12,807 nt of DNA, taken from the NCBI GenBank assembly GCA_031283785.1, contig JAITBC010000017.1:1-12807 (forward strand). The letters are read 5' to 3'. Under the pieces are notes generated by a model, which was given only the letters and a program-made list of their open reading frames with translations, did not search any database and was not told where the DNA came from. The stretch comes from Tannerella sp. (lineage in GTDB: Bacteria; Bacteroidota; Bacteroidia; Bacteroidales; Tannerellaceae). Numbering within the stretch: position 1 is the first letter of the stretch; each line of letters begins with the position of its first letter. The position numbers and the translations under genes were made by a program. Positions 8,017 through 12,807 of this stretch are shown piece after piece.

Positions 8017-8508
8017 TTGTCGGAGGTCTTTTTAGGCCTGGGGTCCAATATCGGAAACAGGCGGGGAAATATGGAAAAAGCGCTTGCGCTTATTGCCGGC
8101 AGGGTAGGAGTTGTTCTTTCCCTTTCCGGTTTTTATGAGACGCCGCCGTGGGGCTATGAATCAGCAGAAACATATCTTAATGCCGTTGTTCTGGTGGATA
8201 CCGGACTGTCGCCTTCCGGAGTGCTTTCCGCAATTCAAACGATAGAAAAAGATGTAGGACGTACCGAAAAAACGGTAAACGGAGAATATCATGATCGTAT
8301 TATTGATATCGATATCCTGCTTTATGACCGCCTGATTTTGCAGACGCCGGAATTGACCGTTCCTCATCCGCTGATGCTTCGGCGGCAATTTGTCATGCAG
8401 CCGTTATCGGAAATAGCTCCTGATATGATTCACCCCGTATCGGGAAAAACAATGGCGGAACATTATATATGTTCCGAACTCCCTTCACGCGGCGGTATGC
8501 ACCTTTAG
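8017..8508 (+). CDS. folK: dihydropteridine pyrophosphokinase FolK (HPPK), TTG start
   Basis: FolK transfers pyrophosphate from ATP to 6-hydroxymethyl-7,8-dihydropterin in folate synthesis. The protein has 163 aa (usual about 160). FLGLGSNIGNRRGNM opens the fold, FYETPPWGYESAETYLNAV forms the pterin-binding loop, and HDRIIDIDILLYD carries the Mg-binding Asp97 and Asp99. VPHPLMLRRQFVMQPL is the conserved C-terminal motif. The start must be TTG at 8017: an in-frame TAA sits at 8002-8004, no ATG or GTG lies between, and the next ATG (8071) would remove the GLGSNIGN strand and loop. GGAG at 8011-8014 is very close to the TTG. The gene follows queA by 69 nt and appears to close the operon. Confidence 0.94.
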   Translation: MSEVFLGLGSNIGNRRGNMEKALALIAGRVGVVLSLSGFYETPPWGYESAETYLNAVVLVDTGLSPSGVLSAIQTIEKDVGRTEKTVNGEYHDRIIDIDILLYDRLILQTPELTVPHPLMLRRQFVMQPLSEIAPDMIHPVSGKTMAEHYICSELPSRGGMHL

Positions 8509-8542
8509 TCAGTGCATAGCACAGTGGATTATGTTCCGAACT
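8468..8542. repeat. 13-bp direct repeat spanning the folK stop codon
   Basis: TATGTTCCGAACT occurs at 8468-8480, inside the last codons of folK, and again at 8530-8542, inside the next reading frame. The copies are 62 bases apart and in different frames, and the sequence after them diverges. It may be a scar of duplication or microhomology-mediated rearrangement at the folK / orphan ORF junction. Chance is not excluded. Confidence 0.5.
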
Positions 8543-8943
8543 TCCGTCCGGATTTATTCTTGTTTGCCAACATTCCCGATGGGGTTGAAAAAAATGCCGA
8601 ATATTATCATCGATGCATTCTCACAGGGAATCTGCTTGATACTGCGGCGGCGGTGGCGACGCCCGAAAAAGAAGAATATATTCCGGATATGGCTTATCAG
8701 TCAGTTCATGCTGTCAGGGAAGAACTCAAACAAAAAGGTATACGGTACGATTGGAGACACATCCGCAACATCATGTCCTCGCAAACGCTGGTTACTGCAC
8801 GTATGAAACTCGAAAATAAAGACGTTCTGATTATAAGACAGCCTTCGCGTGCAAATCAACAGGCGACTAAACTGTATACGACACTTAATTTTAAACACTC
8901 CTGTCAGGGTATGAGAAAAAAATCCGTAGTCCCCCATATGTGA
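8512..8943 (+). CDS. orphan ORF with transposase-tail-like C-terminus
   Basis: A 143-aa frame opens with GTG 3 nt after folK. No family is certain. The C-terminal half (VREELKQKGIRYDWRHIRNI, then MSSQTLVTARMKLENKD, LIIRQPSRANQQATKLY, LNFKHSCQGMRKKSVV) has the pattern of the last segment of some IS4/IS1634-type DDE transposases: a short helix, a Thr/Ser-rich 'TQ.LVT' strand, a basic 'IRQ.SR' strand and a final 'lY..L' helix. The N-terminal half (NFRPDLFLFANIPDGVEKNA) does not look like a transposase start, and there is no DDE core, SD sequence or signal peptide. It is most simply a remnant of an insertion sequence, or a fusion formed at the 13-bp repeat. It could instead be a real small protein of unknown type co-transcribed with folK. 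Confidence 0.4.
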   Translation: MHSTVDYVPNFRPDLFLFANIPDGVEKNAEYYHRCILTGNLLDTAAAVATPEKEEYIPDMAYQSVHAVREELKQKGIRYDWRHIRNIMSSQTLVTARMKLENKDVLIIRQPSRANQQATKLYTTLNFKHSCQGMRKKSVVPHM

Positions 8944-9026
8944 AATCCAGCTTTAGCTTAATCCTGATTATTAGATAATTACACAAACGACTGTGCCGGG
9001 TTGGGTTAAATTACAGGACAAATAAC

Positions 9027-9317
9027 ATGCAACTGAGTACGCTGGCAAATATAAAGGACAGCCTCGGTCGTATGGTGATCCATATCGGATTGGGGCCGGA
9101 ACTGATATATGTTGCCGATCGGCGTATTCCGAAAGACAGTTACGTTTTGCCGCTATCAACCGAAAAGTATCATTTTGGTATAATGGGAAAAATCGGACTG
9201 TTTACGGATATTGACAAATACAGAATCGGTATAAGTTTCTCATATTCGGATAACTTTAAAACAATTCCGGATATAAAAAATTATACGTTAAATTTTTGTG
9301 CGGGTTATATTTTTTAG
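9027..9317 (+). pseudogene. C-terminal fragment of an outer-membrane beta-barrel protein
   Basis: The 96-aa frame reads like the last strands of an outer-membrane barrel. Alternating strands such as MVIHIGLGPELIYVADRR, YHFGIMGKIGLFTDI, YRIGISFSYSDNF and YTLNFCAGYIF end in the terminal Phe that the BAM machinery recognises. There is no signal peptide. The frame is open upstream only to a stop at 8976-8978 and adds nothing recognisable. It is therefore probably the 3' remnant of a porin-like or PorT-like gene. The short length and missing export signal make function unlikely. The exact family cannot be told from this piece. Confidence 0.45.
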
Positions 9318-9333
9318 TGCTTACCACACGGAC

Positions 9334-9352
9334 GACAGGGTATTGTCCTGTT
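9334..9352 (+). terminator. weak stem-loop after the barrel fragment
   Basis: GACAGG (9334-9339) can pair with CCTGTT (9347-9352, one G-T pair) around a 7-nt loop, followed by TAAATTATA rather than a T-run. It lies 17 bases after the barrel stop codon. This is only a marginal terminator candidate. Confidence 0.2.
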
Positions 9353-9553
9353 AAATTATATGAATTTCAGACGATGACGGCAGTTTTGTTCATTTGAGCC
9401 TTATTTTTTTTCGAAATTAAGCGTATTTTTAAGCGTTATTTTAATAGGTCGGTCTTTTCTTTGCAAAAAAATTAGAGATATCGAGAGAAAGCAGACAGTT
9501 ATCCCGAAGAAGATGGATAGCCGGGAATTTTATAAATATTAAAACAAACGTTA

Positions 9554-11815
9554 ATGGACAAACAGAGATTTATCAGTATCAGCATGGTCGTCGGCCTGAT
9601 TCTTTTTTCAGGTTTTACGGCAGTATCGCAGCGTCTTACCGATTATGTAGATCCGTATATCGGGTCGGGTGGACACGGGCACGTTTTCGTCGGCGCTAAT
9701 GTGCCCTTTGGGGCGGTACAGGCAGGGCCGTCAAATTTTTATAAAGGTTGGGACTGGTGTTCCGGCTATAATTATCGGGACAGCGTGATCATCGGATTCC
9801 CGCAACTGCACCTGAGCGGCACCGGGATTGGTGATTTGGGCGACATCCTGGTGATGCCTTATATGGGCGGGATAAAGTTGGATAAGGGAGTGGAAACGCA
9901 ACGCTACAGCGGCTATTCATCGCTTTATTCGCATAAAAACGAAAAGGTAAGGCCGGGTTATTATGCCGTAAAACTGGACGATTACGGCATAGAAGTGGAA
10001 CTTACTGCGACCGAACGGGTCGGATTCCACAGGTATACATTCCCCGATGGAGAAAACGCACGCATCATTATTGATTTGAAAGAGGGGATAAACGATAAAT
10101 CGACGGAAACTTATATTGAATTGGCCGACCGCTATACCATCAAAGGGTATCGCTCCTCGTCAGGATGGGCAAAAAAACAGCAGGTATTTTTTGCCATACG
10201 GACTTCCATACCGGTTGAAAATTTTTCGGTATACGATAACGACAAAAAAATCAACGGGAGAAAAGGGAAGGGTGAATCCGTCAAAGGTTTGATAACGTTC
10301 ACGCAGGCGCCCCGGACGGTTTTGCTGAAAATCGGGATTTCGCCCGTCAGCGCCGACAATGCTTCGGCAAATATCAAGGCCGAAATCCCGGATTGGGATT
10401 TTGAGGAAATCAGCAGCCGGGCGTCGGACAAATGGGAAAAGGAACTGGCTAAAATCCGTATTGAGACGGACAGCGAGGCTGACAAACGGATTTTTTATAC
10501 CTCCATGTATCATGCCGTGATGCATCCGTCCCTCTTCAATGACCACAATGGCGATTATATGGGTTCGGACTGGAAGGTGTATAAAAAAGCGCCCCATAAT
10601 AATTATACCGTCTTTTCACTTTGGGACACCTATCGGGCGGCTCATCCGCTTTTTACGATCACGAACGCGGATAAAGTCGGTGATTTCGTTAACAGTATGC
10701 TGGCTGTCTTCGATCAGACCGGAGCGCTCCCTGTCTGGCATTTGCGTGGCTATGATACCGGAACGATGGTCGGTATCAACAGTTTTCAGGTGATTGCCGA
10801 AGCGTACCTGAAAGGATGTAAAGGTTTTGATGCGGAAAGGGCGTACAATGCTTTGAAAACGACGGCAATGAGCGACATCCGTGGATTGGATTTCGTGAGG
10901 GATCTGAAACCGATCCCGTCGGACGTAATGAGAAACCGCCCGGTGGCGACCGCTCTCGAATACGCGGTCGGTGATGCAAGTATCGCCCTCATGGCTAAAA
11001 AAACGGGAAAAACCGAAGACTGTAATTATTTCAGGAAAAGGGCTGAAAACTATAAATTATATTACGATAAAGAATCCGGGTTCTTCAGGGGAATAACGGC
11101 CGACGGCTACTGGAATCCCGTTTTTGATCCGCTCAAGTCCAAACGCCCTTACGCAACGGATTACGCCGAAGGAAATGCCTGGCAATATCTCTGGCTGGCG
11201 CCTCAGGATGTTTACGGTCTCATTGAGCTTCTGGGCGGGGAGGACGCTTTCATTGACCGTCTGGACATCTTTTTCTCGCTCCGTTCCGATCCGTCCGACC
11301 CCGACGTCCTGATTGATTTAACCGGCGCGATCGGCCAGTATGCGCACGGTAACGAGCCAAGCCATCATATTGCTTATCTGTATGCATACGCCGGGCAACA
11401 GTGGAAAACGGCGCGTTTCGCCCGGCGTATCATGAAAGAATTTTACACCGACAAGCCCGATGGAATCATTGGGAATGAAGACTGTGGACAAATGTCGGCC
11501 TGGTACGTCTTTTCATCACTGGGTATCTATCCCGTGTTTACGACTTCGGGAGAATATGTGATTGGAAGTCCGCTTTTCGACAGGGCTACCATACATCCGG
11601 AAAACGGAAAGCCGTTCACCATCGAAACAGTCAACAACTCCCCGGAAAACGTCTACGTCCAGTCGGCAGAACTCAACGGGAAGGCATATCCATACGCCAG
11701 CATCGCTCATCAGGACATTATCAACGGAGGAATCCTGAAAATCAGAATGGGCGACAAACCCAATTACAATTACGGCAAGAATCCGGCCCACCGCCCGCAA
11801 GCAAGGGGAGATTAA
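9554..11815 (+). CDS. GH92 family alpha-mannosidase, secreted
   Basis: GH92 enzymes are Ca2+-dependent inverting exo-alpha-mannosidases (mostly alpha-1,2, also 1,3/1,4/1,6) that trim mannose from N-glycans or yeast mannan. The 753-aa protein is full length. Residues 1-26 form a signal peptide without a lipobox Cys, so it is probably periplasmic. The N-terminal beta-sandwich has VDPYIGSGGHGHVFVGANVP and HLSGTGIGDLGDILVMP. The (alpha/alpha)6 domain has YTVFSLWDTYRAAHPL at 351-366, then YAEGNAWQYLW near 538, with Glu539 the likely general acid. GNEPSHHIAYLY at 599-610 and GNEDCGQMSAWYVFSSLGIY at 640-659 include acidic residues expected to position the nucleophilic water. A stretch of about 235 nt lies upstream and no SusC/SusD or sulfatase is adjacent, so the gene appears to stand alone. 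I found no clear consensus promoter; TTTCTTTG at 9456-9463 is one base off the -7 box and lacks a -33. Confidence 0.95.
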   Translation: MDKQRFISISMVVGLILFSGFTAVSQRLTDYVDPYIGSGGHGHVFVGANVPFGAVQAGPSNFYKGWDWCSGYNYRDSVIIGFPQLHLSGTGIGDLGDILVMPYMGGIKLDKGVETQRYSGYSSLYSHKNEKVRPGYYAVKLDDYGIEVELTATERVGFHRYTFPDGENARIIIDLKEGINDKSTETYIELADRYTIKGYRSSSGWAKKQQVFFAIRTSIPVENFSVYDNDKKINGRKGKGESVKGLITFTQAPRTVLLKIGISPVSADNASANIKAEIPDWDFEEISSRASDKWEKELAKIRIETDSEADKRIFYTSMYHAVMHPSLFNDHNGDYMGSDWKVYKKAPHNNYTVFSLWDTYRAAHPLFTITNADKVGDFVNSMLAVFDQTGALPVWHLRGYDTGTMVGINSFQVIAEAYLKGCKGFDAERAYNALKTTAMSDIRGLDFVRDLKPIPSDVMRNRPVATALEYAVGDASIALMAKKTGKTEDCNYFRKRAENYKLYYDKESGFFRGITADGYWNPVFDPLKSKRPYATDYAEGNAWQYLWLAPQDVYGLIELLGGEDAFIDRLDIFFSLRSDPSDPDVLIDLTGAIGQYAHGNEPSHHIAYLYAYAGQQWKTARFARRIMKEFYTDKPDGIIGNEDCGQMSAWYVFSSLGIYPVFTTSGEYVIGSPLFDRATIHPENGKPFTIETVNNSPENVYVQSAELNGKAYPYASIAHQDIINGGILKIRMGDKPNYNYGKNPAHRPQARGD

Positions 11816-11903
11816 TGTCTTTATAAATTCAGGCTTGGGGGAGTCCATACGTTTCTTCTGTAAATTTTGCCGGACATTTTTATGGGTCTGTGTAATATGT
11901 GAA

Positions 11904-11924
11904 GACTTTTATGTATAAAAAGTC
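11904..11924. other. perfect 7-bp inverted repeat with 7-nt centre (candidate core-type site)
   Basis: GACTTTT (11904-11910), the centre ATGTATA, then AAAAGTC (11918-11924) form an exact inverted repeat. No T-run follows on either strand, so it is a poor intrinsic terminator. Short inverted arms around a 7-nt overlap are the form of a tyrosine-recombinase core site, and the site lies about 350 bp upstream of an integrase gene. Assignment as att core is speculative. Confidence 0.25.
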
Positions 11925-12070
11925 CCAAGCAAAAACGGCCAAGAAAGCAGAAGAAAAAACCAACCAATAAAAAGATAATAAAACTACAATAATACAGATA
12001 TTTACATAGCATCAAAAAAATAAAAACAGTACTTCAATTATCCGTTGTATTAATTTTTTTATCTGTTTAT

Positions 12071-12143
12071 TTGTTACTACTTTGTTACTCGATAAATGAA
12101 AATATTGTTACTCCATTGGTCTAACCTCCAAAAACGTGTTACT
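12071..12143 (+). repeat. four direct copies of (T)TGTTACT, candidate integrase arm-type sites
   Basis: TTGTTACT occurs exactly at 12071-12078, 12082-12089 and 12105-12112, and TGTTACT again at 12137-12143. The last two extend to a 12-mer with one mismatch (TGTTACTCCATT and TGTTACTTCATT). The copies start 11, 23 and 31 bases apart, roughly one, two and three helical turns. Such short direct repeats next to an int gene are typical of arm-type sites bound by the integrase N-terminal domain. Confidence 0.5.
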
Positions 12144-12217
12144 TCATTATTTTATACAGTTGAAATACAGCATTATATTATGAAATAAATTAAAAGTAAA
12201 AAAAGTCGTTATTTTCT

Positions 12218-12248
12218 TTTGTTATGTTGTTTCCTTCTCGTATCTTTG
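12218..12248 (+). promoter_or_regulatory. Bacteroidetes promoter of the integrase gene
   Basis: TTTG at 12218-12221 and TATCTTTG at 12241-12248 are separated by 19 nt, a full match to the -33/-7 consensus. Transcription should start near 12254, giving a leader of about 25 nt before the ATG at 12279. A degenerate copy of the arm motif (TTGTTATG, 12219-12226) overlaps the -33 box. Confidence 0.7.
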
Positions 12249-12254
12249 CCGGCG

Positions 12255-12289
12255 GTAACAAACTAAAAAATTACAGATATGAGTAACAA
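12255..12289 (-). repeat. inverted copies of the TTGTTACT motif over the int leader and start codon
   Basis: GTAACAA at 12255-12261 and AGTAACAA at 12282-12289 are the reverse complements of TTGTTAC and TTGTTACT. The first lies just past the predicted transcription start and the second covers codons 2-4 of the integrase. If the integrase binds them, they could repress its own transcription. The second copy is also partly constrained by coding sequence, so it could be coincidental. Confidence 0.4.
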
Positions 12290-12807
12290 GAAAAAACAGC
12301 CAAAGGCGAAAGAGCCGGTAAAAATCAGATACAAGCAACTGAAAGACGGCAATCAATCCATCTACTTTGATATTTACAGAGACGGGAAGCGCTGTTATGA
12401 GTTTCCCAAACTTTACCTTGTGCCGGAACGTACCCCCGTCGATAAAGAAGCCAACCGTCAAATGCTTGAAAAGGCTATCAAAATTAAAGCACAAAGGATT
12501 GATGAAATAACCGGCAATGAAAACGGCTTTACCAATATGGGACTTAAACAGAAGGCTAATTTCATTGAATATTTGCAGGCTTTGGCGGAAAGTAAAGCCA
12601 ATAGCGGCATACGTGGCGTTATGGATAGTTACAAGGGATTGATAAAACACCTAATCCAATACAGGGGGGACAAAATTACATTCAAACACATCACAAAAGA
12701 ATATTGCAGTGGGTTTAATGAATATCTGAAAACAGCGCCTAATGGAACGTACAGACGTGGAATTTCAGAAGCATATCCGAGCGGGATACTATCCCTAAGC
12801 AGTCAAT
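12279..12807 (+). CDS. tyrosine recombinase / integrase, partial (C-terminus outside window)
   Basis: The 176 codons visible encode the N-terminal part of a Bacteroidetes site-specific integrase. The start is basic (MSNKKKQPKAKEPVKIRYKQ). An arm-DNA-binding domain follows at about 14-75 (GNQSIYFDIYRDGKRCYEF, KLYLVPERTPVDKEAN), then a linker, then a SAM-like core-binding domain from about 95 (NFIEYLQALAESKANSG, YKGLIKHLIQYRG, HITKEYCSGFNEYLKT). The catalytic domain with R...H-x-x-R...Y lies beyond the right edge. The chosen ATG is the first in frame and sits 30 nt after the -7 box. A+T content is higher than in the core operon, consistent with acquired DNA. It probably drives integration and excision of an ICE or smaller integrative element extending to the right. 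Confidence 0.88.
   Translation, partial: MSNKKKQPKAKEPVKIRYKQLKDGNQSIYFDIYRDGKRCYEFPKLYLVPERTPVDKEANRQMLEKAIKIKAQRIDEITGNENGFTNMGLKQKANFIEYLQALAESKANSGIRGVMDSYKGLIKHLIQYRGDKITFKHITKEYCSGFNEYLKTAPNGTYRRGISEAYPSGILSLSSQ

Larger units (their letters stand above)
11816..12278. other. A+T-rich integrase upstream region, probable left end of an integrative element
   Basis: These 463 bases hold no supported gene. Short minus-strand frames exist but are low-complexity (Phe/Leu-rich) antisense of A-rich DNA. The region contains a perfect inverted repeat at 11904-11924, repeated TTGTTACT motifs at 12071-12143 and the integrase promoter at 12218-12248. I see no tRNA or tmRNA 3' end that would serve as the target. 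The boundary between host sequence and element must lie between the mannosidase stop and about 12070. Confidence 0.5.

Noticed and set aside
9013..9351. 9-bp inverted repeat ACAGGACAA / TTGTCCTGT flanking the barrel fragment (a MITE-like arrangement)
   Set aside because: A 9-bp match in about 340 bp is expected by chance at appreciable frequency, and there is no target duplication or extended similarity.
11821..12015. 64-aa minus-strand frame after the mannosidase
   Set aside because: It is Phe/Leu-rich because of the A-rich plus strand, has no recognisable domain or promoter, and overlaps the probable att region.
11816..12278. tRNA or tmRNA 3' end as integration target
   Set aside because: No T-loop GTTCRA motif, acceptor CCA or cloverleaf was seen on either strand.
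12222..12650. 142-aa minus-strand open frame over the integrase
   Set aside because: It is antisense to a clearly recognisable integrase with its own promoter and resembles no known protein.

Overview
The window looks like a chromosomal segment from a Bacteroidales bacterium, of gut or oral Bacteroides/Parabacteroides/Tannerella type. Three things point there. The gene order ftsX - DUF3098 - uppP - truB - queA - folK is characteristic of the phylum. Several promoters match the Bacteroidetes consensus TTTG-N19/20-TAnnTTTG. The accessory genes are typical as well: a TonB-dependent receptor, a C10 (streptopain-like) peptidase, a GH92 alpha-mannosidase and a Bacteroidetes-type tyrosine integrase. 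I cannot assign a species.

Layout. (1) Positions 1-1160: a TonB-dependent receptor on the minus strand with a good promoter, cut off after its plug domain. Its broken end meets unrelated sequence holding a 15-bp direct repeat. (2) Positions 1300-2515: an A+T-rich cassette (roughly one third G+C in the rows I counted, against roughly half in the core genes). It has a consensus promoter, the C-terminal part of a C10 cysteine peptidase lacking the catalytic-Cys region, and a small intact lipoprotein of unknown function. (3) Positions 2600-8510: conserved housekeeping genes, all on the plus strand: miaB (tRNA ms2i6A methylthiotransferase), ftsX (division / peptidoglycan hydrolase control), a DUF3098 membrane protein, uppP (undecaprenyl-PP recycling), truB (tRNA Psi55), queA (queuosine) and folK (folate, TTG start). 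Tight spacing and a one-base uppP/truB overlap suggest an operon joining the cell envelope and tRNA modification. (4) Positions 8510-9320: two orphan pieces, a transposase-tail-like reading frame starting 3 nt after folK and the last strands of an outer-membrane beta-barrel. (5) Positions 9554-11815: a complete secreted GH92 alpha-mannosidase, apparently transcribed alone. (6) Positions 11816-12807: the left end of an integrative element. A partial tyrosine integrase has its own consensus promoter and is surrounded by repeats of TTGTTACT in both orientations.

The most interesting signal is in region 6. Four direct copies of (T)TGTTACT upstream of the integrase, plus inverted copies in its leader and first codons, look like arm-type integrase-binding sites that could also autoregulate the gene. 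A perfect 7-bp inverted repeat around a 7-nt centre at 11904-11924 is a speculative core-type (att) candidate. Otherwise the window is a well-preserved core operon flanked on both sides by gene remnants, suggesting recombination-prone borders. I saw no tRNA, rRNA or CRISPR.
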